A stretch of 64,000 bases of DNA from Oxytricha trifallax (GCA_000711775.1 ARYC01000187.1:124001-188000); one strand, 5' to 3'. Positions 44,731 to 56,850 are shown, counted from the first letter of the stretch. Translations and numbers: made by a program. Notes: generated from the letters alone by a model not told the origin.

Positions 44731-45345
44731 TGTCGTGACGTATACGTATCTGAGTGAGTCGATTTGTCAATCCGTGACGTGGCAGTCTTGAAGAACAAAA
44801 ACTCCGAAAAACCTTATCGCTTACTTATTCCGCTTCACTCCAAACCGAGATGCATACGAGGCAAGAGCCCGTTTACCAGCAGTATTTCTACCTAACTGGA
44901 GGAGAGAGTACCCCCTACAGAGCTTGCAGAGATCTGCTTCCTGTAAACAATTAAGGAGGAGTTGGTGAAAACTCTTACCAGTCCCACCGTTGCTGAGAAT
45001 GTAGTCTCTATCCTTTCGCTGTGGTAGCTTCATTAACCCGACCTGGTGAGGGAGAAAATACCTTATCGTTGACTTCTATGGCTTTAATCTTCTCACTGTT
45101 GAAGGCTGAGCACCACCTTCATCCTACTCCCTACTTCCTAGGAAACTGAACTCACTCCAGGTAACTCATCATTTACAGGGAAATCTTAACGCAGTCGACT
45201 CGAAGAGTCTAGGAACTGACAGATTGAACCCCGCCGACTGGCCCCTTATGCGGTGAACCCATCAACTCCCTGCCTACCATCAGCAGGCCTTAGTGTAGTA
45301 TGAAGTTCTATTAGAAAGTCCTGAATGATATTGGTACCTCACCCA
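44731..45345 (-). mobile_element. GC-rich island, probable retroposon (copy 3, uncertain)
   Basis: About 615 bp of much higher G+C than its flanks. Imperfect direct repeats flank it (AAAGATTAAT with AAAGTTAAT, read on the minus strand), like a worn target duplication. On the minus strand GCAAGCTCTGTAGGGGG recalls GCAAGGTATAGGGGG of the copies at 18.7 and 27.0 kb, but the rest cannot be aligned by eye. The minus-strand frame at 44821-45033 (70 codons, KLCRGYSLLQLGRNTAGKRA) is open but unlike any family I know. Confidence 0.4.
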
Positions 45346-45789
45346 GCAATTAACTTTCTGATTTAATAATTTGTTAATATTATAAATCCGAATTCTCATA
45401 TTTTTTATTATAAGGTTTAATAAACGAAATTTCCTTGAAATTCATCAATTGATTTATTTAGATTTATTCTTATTTAAGAATCTTATTTGAAGTCATCTTT
45501 GAGTATACCAAATAAATAAGTTAATAGATTTTCTGATTACATTAAGATTAAAAGAGCTTCTAGAAATATAATTAAGAAGATTTTTGATTTTGATATCACG
45601 AGAGAAAACTACAAGTATATTTATCGAAATTATTTCTCATTTAATTTCGAAAAAAATTTAAGGCTTTAGACTTTCTAAGATTTAACTGCTATAAAGAGTA
45701 GCAAATTACTGCTGTAAAGTTAAGATTAAATTTATAATATTAATAGATGTGCCAGAGAGAATAATGGTTATAGCGAATACTATTCATTT
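45346..45789. other. AT-rich spacer
   Basis: Nothing supported. Confidence 0.38.
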
Positions 45790-46305
45790 TCAATTTATAG
45801 TTTAAATTAATTTTGCCGAACATAAAATAAAAGTAAAATCAAAACTTCTAAATTTTTTAAAAATTAAGTGATGAGAAATAATACACTTGGAATCAATGGA
45901 ATGTTTATAACAGGCATTGCTGGATGATTAATTAGCCCTCAACTAAAGATGTTAATTTTTATTACAATTAGTTTGAGTGACTGTTATATTGTTGTAAACA
46001 TGGTAAAACCAGAAGAGGAATATATCTGACCGATTCATTGATTTAAGCAACGATTTTACTCCATTTTAAGAATCATCCATTAGCTGTTGGCTTTTCTCTG
46101 AAAATGTCACCAAGTCATTTAATAATACCTTTTGCGAGATATTGAAATGCATTTATAAGATGATCCCAGTTATTCTCATTGAGATTACTTTTTTATACGA
46201 TTGATCATTGAATGTTTTCAAGCACTGATATTTGTCGAACTATAGTATGATATCATCTGCTTATTTAATTGTTTACCTATTTAAAGAGGGAGCTACCTAC
46301 TCCAA
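45790..46305 (-). CDS. Possible host coding segment, register uncertain
   Basis: One minus-strand frame is open for 171 codons (QADDIILQFDKYQCLKTFND at its start, then TFSEKSQQLMDDSQNGVKSL). From about 46190 to 46000 a second frame is at least as good (NLNENNWDHLINAFQYLAKG; EKPTANG; FLKWSKIVAQINESVRYIPL) but contains two TGAs. A shift at a run of six A near 46195 would join the first part to the second. No family recognised. Confidence 0.3.
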
Positions 46306-46599
46306 TCAGAAACTTCATTCCCAGTATCAAATTTATAATAATTTATTCAGCCTTTTATTTATTTTTTAATAAAGATTAATTAATATCGCTGGATTTATTT
46401 CATAATATTAGAACCATTTTGTTTTAAAAATAATAGTTAAAACATAGGATTATGAGTCTTTTATAAATAATTTAAAAATAATTATTTTGAAAACATAAAC
46501 AATTAATAAATATCATTCCATCAAATATAAGCTTTTACCTCGAATAAAAAATAATGGACTCATTTTAATATTTATACAGTATCTCTTAATATATTTAAA

Positions 46600-47043
46600 C
46601 CATATTTGTTCTGACCGAGATACCCCTCCCCACCTCTCCACTACCGAGATACCCCTCCCCATACCCCCTCCCCACCCCCAACCTATTTTATATAATAAAA
46701 TAATATAATAATTTATAAAATCTTTTATAAATGAGAATTTTATAAATTAATCATTATTATTAATTTAAATATAATTAAAATTATTAAGCTTTAATTATAA
46801 ATAAAAATAATTATTCAATCAATAAAATTTTAAAATTCTCATTTATAAAAGATTTTATAAATTATTATAATTATTTAATCAATAATTTTTAAAATTCTCA
46901 TTTATAAAAGATTTTATAAATTATTAAATTATTTTTTTATTATAAAATAGGTTGGGGGTGGGGAGGGGGGTATGGGGAGGGGTATCTCGGTTAAGGGTGG
47001 GGAGGGGGGTGGGGAGGGGTATCTCGGTTAGAACACATATTGA
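46600..47043. mobile_element. Foldback element with G-quadruplex-prone arms
   Basis: About 444 bp. Each end carries two copies of CCGAGATACCCCTCCCC (or its complement) followed by long C or G runs. The inner arms are AT-rich and also inverted (TTTATAAAAGATTTTATAAA type). The flanking TTTGTTCTG and CAGAACACA pair as well. The G-rich strand has many GGGG runs within 100 bp at the right end, enough for G-quadruplexes. No coding capacity is visible. Confidence 0.72.
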
Positions 47044-48299
47044 TTAATGGTCAGAGTATTTGATTTTATAATAAATACACTATTATTTTACAAGAGTAAA
47101 ATATATTAATTTGATAACATTTATTAGCTACAAAATTTAATATATTAGGACATAAGAGTAATATTAAAATATTTATTCACAAAAATGGATATATTATATG
47201 GTAATTGGAAAATTAATTTCACATGAGAGGTGAATTTTCACCTTATGGCAGAAACTTCTCCATTATCGCACCTATATATTTGAGGCAGCTAATTTCCCCT
47301 TTTATAATTTTAAATCTTCCAGAAACTTCGTGTAATGCTTTTTCTTAACTGTTCTCAATATTTTTGATAGAAATTTCCCCAAAAAAATACTATAAACTTC
47401 ACTTGGCATTTCGAACACTAAATTAATTTGTCTGACTCCTCTAAGATCTCTGCTTAGAGTATGCTGTTAATATTAAGAATCCAGAAGTATATGTCTTTAA
47501 ACATTTTTATATTTATGGTAGTTGAAATGTTAATCAAGATATGGTACGTTAATTAAAAATTTAAAGTTAATTAGCTATCCCATTAAAACGAATCTATGTT
47601 ATTTATAAATATCTATGAATAATTTTGATTACATATTCTGCAATGATTTATCAATAATAGACAACTATCTTAAGTTATAATTTCTTATACATACCATTTA
47701 GAAAGAGAAATTATGTTAGAATTATTCGAACTAAAATCAATAATTTAAGTCATCATAAATTCACACCTAAAAGTATAATCATCTTGTTTTTCTATGTTAT
47801 TTAAGCAGTTTTAATTTTGTCTCAAAATTAAATCGTTAAATAATATCTATTTTGACCTCTTATAATCCATAGGAACTTTATATACTTCGTCCAATAGACT
47901 AATTTTCTATTTTTATAATGTTCTTTAATTAGTCATATATTTTACAGATCACAGGGTGTCTAAAATTTATGTCATTTTAAATAAATTTACTTTATAATGA
48001 TATTCCTGAGCTTCATAGTAAGAATGGGTATGACTATAACCATTCTTAGTATGTTTAAGATAAAAAAACTCTAAAATTAATATTATTCCAAAATTTACTT
48101 ATTAATCATAGGTGTAATACGCTACGTTATATACTTTTACCGAGAATCTTATCTAGTTTTCTAATAGAAATATTATTGAAGCACCTTAAATATCGTTAAG
48201 CCAACATATTTCATCTCCTTTTGATTAAAACTATGAAAAATAATGAGAAATCTATAAATTAATTTGACTTTAAATATAAATAATAAATATTAATATTGC
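47044..48299. other. Mostly AT-rich spacer
   Basis: The interval 47210-47300 has two worn copies of the GGCAGAAACTTC/GGCAG..TTTCCCC motif that is much better kept at 48753-49194. A minus-strand frame from ATG 47409 reads plausibly for about 60 codons (MPSEVYSIFLGKFLSKI, LEDLKLQKGKLAASNIQ) but is not strong enough to call. Confidence 0.35.
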
Positions 48300-48462
48300 C
48301 TAAAACAGAAATGGTGTTCAAGAATAGCTTTATCCTTTAAGCATTGATTTTCGTATAAAGCACCATCATTAAGTCAATTTTTCTCTGTTTTTCTCTCTTG
48401 TGCTAAGGTATCTTTGATCTTCAGCCAGCTGTTCCTGTGTCTCCTGCTGGTAAATATTACAT
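48300..48462 (-). CDS. Short Glu/Gln-rich coding segment
   Basis: Minus strand. QQETQEQLAEDQRYLSTREK followed by NREK is rich in Glu, Gln and Arg and looks like part of a coiled coil. It ends at a TGA (48366), and a frame shifted by one base continues as NDGALYENQCLKDKAILEHH to about 48305. Its upstream edge has ATTTACCAG, a possible splice acceptor. Probably one exon or MDS of a larger gene. Confidence 0.4.
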
Positions 48463-48752
48463 AAATATAAGGATTTGTAAATATTTTTGGTAACTTTTTT
48501 TTTTATTAAATTACCAACTCCTACTGCTTTTCTATTTCTTTATTTCCAATAATTATTAACTATTTTTATTATTTATTATTAGAAGAAATTATTATTTCGG
48601 ATTTTTGACAATTAAATTAATTATCAAAATCATCAAGAAAGCGCAATTTTAATTAGAATCTCTAAGAATATTATTCTATAAACTACCTTCAAAGAACAAA
48701 CGCTTATCAATATTTTTGTTTAAATCATTCTTTTATTTCAGTATTTTTCTTC

Positions 48753-49194
48753 GGGGGGGGGGGAAGTTTCCTGCCTCAAAATTTTATATGCACCCTAGGG
48801 GGGAAGTTTCCTGCCCCCAAAAAGGTAGTTACCTGCCCCCTTCGGAAGTTTCCTGCCCCATACATAAAAATATGTAATTTTATAATTTTCAAAGAATCTT
48901 TATCATCAATTATGATGTAAGTTTTTTTATTTTAGCTTCAAATATCATTTCTACCTTGGTAATGAATTTAAAATTTAATGAAAATTACATTAATTATTAA
49001 TAAAAAACACTTATTTTAGTCTTGTTAATAATATATAATTAGATAAAGAATAATTATGTACCTTGAAAATTATATAATAATAAATGTTGTATAGTACATG
49101 ATTATGGTAATTGAAATAGAAATTTATTTGTTTCTATTAAAATTAATGCAAAAAACATAAAATTTAATGTTGGGGGCAGGAAACTTCACCCCCC
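48753..49194. mobile_element. Foldback element with GGAAGTTTCCTGCCCC ends
   Basis: The left end has an 11-base G run and then GAAGTTTCCTGCC repeated three or four times with variations over 48761-48860. The right end (49172-49194) carries the inverse, GGGGGCAGGAAACTTC followed by a C run. Between them lies about 300 bp of AT-rich DNA. No coding capacity. Confidence 0.6.
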
Positions 49195-49239
49195 TTTTCT
49201 TCATATCTGCACTCAGTATTTAAACTCAATTTTATTTTC

Positions 49240-49654
49240 TTGTAGGAATACATTCGAATTTGGGAAATTAATTTAAATAAAATAAATAATTAATTAAATT
49301 ATTGGCAGTTAAATTTGGCCAATGTGAACGATCTTGGGCTCATTCGATAGAGAATTCAAAATTAGCTGGACTTTACTACTGGCGTTACTATTTTATTGCA
49401 TCCCTAGAACTTGTTAACTTCACTTTAATTGAGCACTTCTAAATACATTAATTTATGCCCTCACATTAAAGTGAAGTTATCTCGCTCCAGGGATGCAATA
49501 AAATAATAACGCCAGTAGTAAAGTCCAGCTAATTTTGAATTCTCTATCGAATGAGCCCAAGATCGTTCAAATTGGACAACTTTAATTGCCAATAATTTAA
49601 ATAATTATTTATTTAATTTAAATTTATTTCCCAAATTCGAATGTATTCCTACAA
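49240..49654. mobile_element. Palindromic MITE, copy 5 (TC target)
   Basis: 415 bp, TTGTAGGAATACATTCG at the left and its complement at the right. It is flanked by TC on both sides instead of TA. Arms are nearly perfect complements, so it is a young copy. Confidence 0.85.
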
Positions 49655-49881
49655 TCTTATTATCTACTTCATTAATTCATCACAGGTTTATTATATATTA
49701 ATTTTTACTTTCTCATAGTGTTATAAATTCAGGCGTTGTCTTTCAGCTCTCTCATGTGTCATCTAGTTCTCCAATCAACCAAAGGCTTCTCCAGCTCTCA
49801 TTCAAATAGTTAGATGGCTCCCCTCTCCCCAAATATATTTAATTTACTTCATTTGGTTATCTGAAAAAATTGAAAGTAAAA

Positions 49882-50103
49882 ATGAAACTTGAGTTCAAAT
49901 TATGCGTGTGCTAGGCTTTCAGTGTTGTAGAGTCTTTTAATTCTAGCAGAGAATAAATTTCATATTGGAATTCCTTCAAAGAAAAGATTTAAATTTACAA
50001 GACTATCTTTAGGATAACAGAAAACTATTGCTCAATAGATACTCTTTAGATGTATTTAGAAGTTCCTAACAATAAGATATATCAATCGCAATTCAGTTAT
50101 TGA
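49882..50103 (+). CDS. Hypothetical ORF, 73 aa
   Basis: ATG to TGA in the ciliate code. Balanced composition (VVESFNSSREQISYWNSFKE, TENYCSIDTLQMYLEVPNN). First of several plus-strand frames up to 51137. Function unknown. Confidence 0.33.
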
Positions 50104-50384
50104 TAAAGTTTTCTCAATAATCAGATGAGAACAGAAATCAATCCTACCGATAATTATAATAATAATTTAGTTTAAACCTACTAAATTTGTCCAAAGGATT
50201 TCTACTTAAATAATGGTAGTATAACAAGGCCTTGCTACATATTTTACTATGCTAACACAACACTTACTATTTTAATTAACTATATGCCCTTAAAGAGATT
50301 ACAGATCTATTGAAATTTGATTGAGTAATTAACTAAGAAATCATATCAGAGAGAAAATTGGCAATATCTAGGAGGCCTAATTAT

Positions 50385-50675
50385 ATGGTTCTTAAAGTGA
50401 GAAACTTCTTTACACTGCATACTCTGCCATATCTGACTGAAAAAGAGTTTAATTTTCATTATACAAATAAACTTGCAGTTAAAGAAATTATAAATAACAA
50501 ATATTCATAGACTATGCCAAAATAATATGTTTAGTTAATAATATTAAATTGGACTTTTACATAAAAATTCAAAATAATTGTGTAAAATCTATTAAAAAAT
50601 TGTCGTATAGTTATAATTAAATAAACTTTTTATAAAAGGAAATAATATTTATCATTATAAAAATCCTCGAGATGA
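50385..50675 (+). CDS. Hypothetical ORF, 96 aa
   Basis: ATG to TGA, also open upstream to a TGA near 50316. The first half looks coding (KVRNFFTLHTLPYLTEKEF, HYTNKLAVKEIINNKYSQTM). The last 40 codons are AT-rich and may be non-coding. Two other frames over 50320-50440 also look acceptable. Confidence 0.28.
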
Positions 50676-50750
50676 TGTCTTCTAAATTTGTTCCTATACG
50701 CAAATACAAAAGAATATTGCAAATCAAAGATTAATTATTTTATTTCTAGC

Positions 50751-51137
50751 ATGAAATGTTGCTTATCTCATGCAATTGTGTTAATCTTACTTAAAAACTA
50801 GAAAAGATCTTTTGAACATTAATTCCTCATACATCATAGAAAATTTCTATAAACAAGATTTCTTATGCCGATATAAATGATTCTTTCAGCATAATTCTTG
50901 CTAGACAGAGAGGAAGAGAAATTCAAATATAGTGAGCTTGAATCTTTCGTATTAACTTGTGGCCTAGTATCCCTTGGCTAATTGATTTTATTCTTTTATA
51001 TGATTACTTTCAACAATATATGCACGAATTGCAATATTTTTATAATTTTTATATTTAAAAACGAACATATTATATTATTAATGATGAGAAAACAAATAAT
51101 TGATTTATAAAGTGTATTTTAATGTGTACGAGTATGA
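50751..51137 (+). CDS. Hypothetical membrane protein, 128 aa
   Basis: ATG to TGA with many TAA Gln codons. A polar centre (AQFLLDREEEKFKYSELES) is followed by a hydrophobic stretch at about residues 73-95 (VLTCGLVSLGQLILFFYM), then AT-rich sequence. A frame at 50672-50815 overlaps its start and, after a TGA, reads SYADINDSFSIILARQRGRE, so more than one register competes. Confidence 0.3.
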
Positions 51138-51605
51138 GGAATTTTAATCAATAAAGTCTTTTGCTTAATATTTTACTTTAAAAAAATTAACTTTAAAATT
51201 CTAAAAGTTTTTTATTTAGTTCAATTATGAGCATTTAGGGTTAGCTTCAATTGGGAAGTATATTCGATTTAATCATTCTAAAATTTACTACAATATTTTA
51301 AAATAACAATTCAATTAAATTAATTAAAAATTGTACATTTAAGAAGTAATATTGATATATTAAGTAAATTGGCATAACTCGAATTTAGAATAATCTTGTT
51401 AAGAAATTTATATTATCAATCGTAGAAGAGTTGAATTTAGTTTTTGTTTTGCATTGAATCAAATACTTCAAAGCATTCGAAGGGAGATAAATGATAAAAA
51501 GTTTACCAATAAATAAATTTAGTATATGCTTCTTTTTTGTCAAATTCGTTTTCCTCCTAATATATTTGAGGACAATCGTCGTTAAACTACTTTTATTGGT
51601 AAACA

Positions 51606-51977
51606 TCATATTATTTTCTAAAGCTGAGTGTAATCATCATTTAATATACATATAAATACAATCCATAATATTTGTTTGAATATTTAAGTTAAGCAATTAC
51701 ATGAAAAACTAAGTATTACTTTATGCTCTTTTTCTTTTAAATGCTAAAGATAATTACACAGAATACAAGCCTCAAAAATCTATACCTTGAATTAGCTTGA
51801 ATATATCTTTAAACTCACTACACTCTCCAAGTCTTTCAAAGTTAAAAGGTTGTCATCCTCAAGCTGTGCATCTTCAATTATTTCTGTCAACCTTTCATTG
51901 TTCTTGCGTCTGTATATTACTTTTAGAAGTGAAGAAAGTTCACGAAGTTATAACTTATGCAGTTTTTTGAGCTTTAT
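51606..51977 (-). CDS. Coding segment with charged helical start, 123 codons
   Basis: Minus strand, opening after a TGA at 51980. The first 60 codons are strongly coding-like and charged (KLQLRELSSLLKVIYRRKNN, ERLTEIIEDAQLEDDNLL), suggesting a helical or coiled-coil region. Upstream, a different register at 51978-52058 is also good (EEEVGAKVSKEASCLSNQQT), so a frameshift or junction lies near 51975. The last 50 codons are AT-rich and may be non-coding. Function unknown. Confidence 0.42.
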
Positions 51978-52065
51978 TCAAATAAAGTCTAAGAGTCTGC
52001 TAGTTACTCAAACACGATGCCTCTTTGCTGACCTTAGCTCCTACTTCCTCTTCCTATCATTTTGA

Positions 52066-52980
52066 TATAATTAACTCAGACTTCACAAGTGAAGCTAAAA
52101 GTACTAAAGCACCATTTTAAACTTTATGTAAACCCCAATGCTTTTTTTAGGGAAGATAAAGTACTAACTAAATGAGTGAGCAAATTCTTAAGATTTACGG
52201 ATGTACAATTCATTTTAGCTAGTGCTCATAAGAATTTATTAATACTTACGAGGGGTTTAGTTCTTTCATACTTTTTTAGAGAAAAGCATTGAATTTGTTT
52301 TTACGATATTCTTCTCTGACAATCTAAGATTAACGACTATTTTTTCTAAAATTAAAGTTCTGTTTTAAGTTATGGAAATTTAAAGATTCAAATGAATTGT
52401 TCAAATTTGTACTTATCTAAGTAATAATAATAATAATAATAATGACATAAAAATAAGAATTTTAATGCATCGATTCAATTTAGTTTGAATATCTCAATCT
52501 ATTTCTATTTTGTTGGAATTAAAATCTTATAAATTATCTTGCCTCTATTTGTCAATTCTAAAAAATTCAATGTGAATGTCTCTCGTTCTACTAAAAGTTA
52601 TTCTATTAAATAGAATCATTTTTGCTTCTATCGGTATTTTATCCGAATACTGTTTTATCAATATTTTTATCACTATTTTTTGTCTTACCTGAAATAATTA
52701 AAAAAACTTTTTCTGTAATCTCAATCCCCATCATATCTTCGATATATTTCCATTTTTTTTATATCTACAGCCATTATGAGTACTATCAGCACAAGTCTTA
52801 GTTTACTTACCTCTTGCATCTCTTTAATTTATTTTATTTTTTATGGATTAAATTTGCCTAATTTCTTTACATCCATTTCTTTACTCTAATCCTTGCCGTC
52901 TCTTATCCTTCAAAAATTTTATCGGCCATTTTTAATTCTCTCACTCTCCATTAACTACTATAACTTATTTTTTCTTAATA
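52066..52980. other. AT-rich spacer with (TAA)n
   Basis: A (TAA)n tract lies at about 52422-52443. It resembles the tails of the retroposons, but no element with duplicated flanks could be found beside it. Confidence 0.38.
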
Positions 52981-53394
52981 TTGTAGGAAAACATTCAAAT
53001 TTCGGAAATTAATTTAAATTAAATATATTATTAATAAAATTAGTGGCAGTTAAAATTATTCAATTTAAACGATCTTGGGCTCCTTCAATAGAGAATTCAA
53101 ATTAGCTGCACTTTACAATTGGCGCTACTATTTTATTGCTTACCTAGAGCGAGATAACCTCACTTTAATTAAACACCTCTAAATTCATTAAATTATGCCC
53201 TCACATTAAAGTGAGGTTATCTCGCTTTAGGGATGATATAAAATAGTAGCGCCTATAGTAAAGTCCAGCTAATTTTGAATTATCTATCTAATGAGCCCAA
53301 GATCGTTCAAATTGGACAACTTTAACTGCCACTAATTTGTAATTATATATATTTAATTAAATATAATTTCCCAAATTTGAATGTATTCCTACAA
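52981..53394. mobile_element. Palindromic MITE, copy 6
   Basis: 414 bp flanked by TA, TTGTAGGAAAACATTC at the left and TGTATTCCTACAA at the right. Arms are slightly more worn than in copies 2 and 5. Confidence 0.83.
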
Positions 53395-55339
53395 TATTAC
53401 CTTTAATTTTGATTTCTTGGGACATTTAAATCTTAGTTTTCCTTATCTTATTTGCCAGCATTCCAATAATTGTAGAGGTACAGTCGACCAGATTTTTTAA
53501 TAGCTATCTTTATTGCTATTTTTCAAAACCAATTTGGGCTTTGGAGCTTTAAAAATAGTTGGGTATTTATTCAAATTTAATTTATTGTATTTATTCTCTA
53601 TATAGCCATTTATATAATTCATTAAATAGACTTAATCGTAAAAAATTATTTTAAAAAATAGGTCCAGAGAGAAAAAATAAACTAAATATTAAACATTTAT
53701 TTTTTATAATATTATTAGACTACTAATAGAAGTCTAATAATATCTACTCTTTTATCTATCTCATAGTTATTTCTCCAAATTATTATTTTCTTAATAATAT
53801 CAATTTTATTTATTATGCTTCTCTTCTCTGGATTACTTTGGTGACTTGTGCCTTATTTATAATTTTATAATTATGTTTTATTGAATTTATCTGTCTCTCT
53901 GTTAATCCTTCAACCTCTTTTTTCATTTAAAGATTTATTAGATGATTGATTCGTATATAGTATTCTACAGATCTTGCCTTTGCTTAATAGAATGGTAAAA
54001 TTATTGAAACTAATAATTGAAATACTTTAGTGTTTCTTATTTTTCTATTACTCTGGTTAATAAAATTGCTTTACAGACTATTTTTCATAAATGAATTTTA
54101 AAATGGCTGATTAATAAGCTTTATATATATTATGAATTTATGTTTAAATATACAACATTCCTTCAATTACATTTTGAGTAAGATTATTAAGTCCAATTAA
54201 AATTCCATTTACTCAATCAATCTTAATAAAGTAAAAAACAAAGTTTATTTTAAAGATGCAATAAATTACTAGATTTTAAAATTAAAATGCCTACAAATCA
54301 TCAATCTCAACAAAATTCTAGACATTTTTAGCAAACTGTTCAGATAAATCAATTAATAATATCTCAAGTTAAAGCTTTATAGCTTCTTAGCATTATATTT
54401 TGTAAATTGTTAATTTTTTAACATTTTTATTAAATTATAAACATTAAACATAATAAAGCAATGCATAATTTATTATATATTTTTATATTTTTCCATCCTA
54501 TTTTATTGTATGATTTAATAAATTTATCTCGAATTTTTTTAAACAATATCTTTTTTTGCAATTTTAAATTACTTTTTAACTTAAGAAACTTTATATTTAG
54601 TAAGTTTATGATCTCACAGCAGCTAAATTTTTTTTATTATTTCTTTAATGTCATACTGAAATGCAATTTAAAAAATATGATTTCTGTTATATAATCCTCT
54701 CTTTTCTTTGTTATTATTATTCAATATTTCTTAAATTTATATATAAATTAATAATGAAATTTTATATCTTTAAATTTACCTGTTTGTATCTTTAGAAGTA
54801 TTTTTCTATGCGATTACCTCTGGAAATTGACTCTTTTGAAATATAGCGCTCTCTATTATTTCGATTTTAAAACAAATATTTTTATCCTTATAAACATAAT
54901 GCCTATATTTTTACCACTATGATAGTTGGATGGAATTTTGATTATTTTACTTCTCCTTCCTGAAAGAGTCATTTCAATTTCATTTCGTTTATAACATTTT
55001 TGATTATTATCTTTACAGCTTCTAAATTAAGTCATTACCAATTTCTCAGAATAAGGTAATGAGAAAGAAAATTCTTTTTTCCTTCTTTAATTAATAGCGT
55101 ATAAGGGTAAGTCTTTTTCACTAATAATTAAGTTAGATGCGACAATTTATATGAACTATGAAACTGGGTCAAGGAATTCATCTGAAATATTAATCCAAAA
55201 ATTTAGTTTTATGAAAAATAATTTGAATAATTTTTATGGCAAGAATATAATTTAGATTAATATGTGTACTTATTAAAACTTATTAAAAATGGATATCTAA
55301 AAAATGTCTCATATTCATAATCGTCGTTATTTAATGCTT
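53395..55339. other. AT-rich spacer
   Basis: Nothing supported. The plus-strand frame 54461-54694 is almost only Phe/Leu/Ile/Asn and is treated as noise. Confidence 0.4.
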
Positions 55340-55486
55340 TTAGTCACATCTCTGTTTCACCTTGCGAAGCTTCTTTTTGCTGACACCTCAGGTCCTACCA
55401 GGTAGAATTTCTTAAAAAATTAATTTAAAGATATGTTTTTTGTAAATTAGATTTTAAGTAAGTAAACAGGCTCCACCAGCGTCTGA
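55340..55486 (-). pseudogene. Diverged copy of the 51-aa two-exon gene (55 kb)
   Basis: Exon 1 core AGACGCTGGTGGAG (55470-55485), a 57 bp GT-AG intron (55411-55467) and an exon 2 core with AGCTTCGCAAGG match the gene at 21352-21564 in order and spacing. The ATG is not kept (CTAATC in its place) and no frame covers both exons, so it is a decayed relative or a differently used segment. Confidence 0.45.
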
Positions 55487-56850
55487 TTAGTAGGAATACT
55501 TATAAATATCTAAGCTTTCTTAAAAGTTATCTTTTACTAAATATAGATTATGAATTAATATTTTATTATATACTAAATTTTGGGGAATATGTCTTCTGAC
55601 TCTCATTTATCAATAGCCTGATCAACAACTATATAATTCTTCAAAGTCTCTTGAATCATATAGAATTATTTAACTTTTGATCTTGAACTTTTACTCGTTT
55701 GATTAAATTTATCCATAATCTGTAATACTTTCATTTTTCTTCGTTACTTTAATGCCTTAGTTTCTTAAATTTTGCTGCGTACAAAAAATTTGGCTTTACT
55801 ATTTCCTCTCCTTCTGAATATCCTATCATTATGATATCTATCCTTACCAAATCTCTTACATAGAATTATAAAACAGTAAATCATTCCTAATTCTAGTAAG
55901 ACCTTTATTTATAAAATAACAGCAAATGTGAATCTACACCTTAAGGGTTCTTGTAATACCTCTCAATTTACAAATTTCACTTTGCCTTAAATATGAACAT
56001 TTTTCAAAATTTAATGCCTTGATATAGTTAAAAAGATTTAATAAATTCTTAAGATATTATCACATTTAGAGCGTGGAAGGATAAATAATTGAGATATTTA
56101 GTAAAAAAATTGCATCATCAATCTTTCTCGATAAATGGAGGGGCTATAATTTTATATAAAAAAAATTCTAGGCAAAAGCATTATTATAGACACATTTTTT
56201 ATATAATATGTGGTAATTTAGCTCTCATTGCTTAATTTTAAATCTATTTGTTCAATTATTCTTATAAAATTTATAATAATAAAAATGTGATTTAATTATT
56301 TTAACTCAACTTTACTAAAAGGTTAACTTTGATTAATATAATTTTATTAATTTTAGTCAAGATTATGAAGTTTATCATTCTAATGAAAATATAAATAAAA
56401 ATATCAATTAATGATATAGATTTAATTCAGTTAGATAAGATATTTTTATTAAATCTTGGTATGACTATGGAGAAAAAAAATTATTAAATTGATAGTTAAT
56501 CCAGATTTGCTGCCCAGTTTTTTTTATTTTACTTGTTTACTAATCTCTCTATTGTGTAATCTTAACAATTTTTCAAAAAAATGTATTAAAAAAATATCAT
56601 AGAATTGTGAATGTACATCAAACTCTTGGATTTTGTCTCTTTTTACATCAAGTATAAAAATTTAACTCTTCAAATTTGAGTTTAAAATAATGTTTCTTAA
56701 ATTCATTAATTTGATTTCAATGTAACATCAAACACTACGATAACCTTTCTTATTTTTATCACTGGAATCAGCTTATTATATACTGCTTATTAAATTGTTT
56801 TTCTGATTATGTCTAAGAAGTAATTCCTTTAACAAAATATTATCCATTTC
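55487..56850. other. AT-rich spacer
   Basis: Nothing firm. The minus-strand frame called at 56851 continues into this interval after its TGA with plausible sequence to about 56510. Confidence 0.35.

Noticed and set aside
44821-45033. 70-codon ORF in the GC-rich island, first thought to resemble a mitochondrial ribosomal protein
   Set aside because: No motif could be confirmed and the island looks like a retroposon; a chance frame in GC-richer DNA is more likely.
46879-47409. 177-codon minus-strand frame
   Set aside because: Its second half is the G/C-rich foldback arm translated; only the first 60 codons look plausible and there is no independent support.
51850-52065. Plus-strand Ser-rich ORF
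   Set aside because: Antisense to the better minus-strand frames at 51606-52058.
54461-54694. Plus-strand 77-codon ORF
   Set aside because: Almost only Phe, Leu, Ile and Asn, as expected from very AT-rich DNA.
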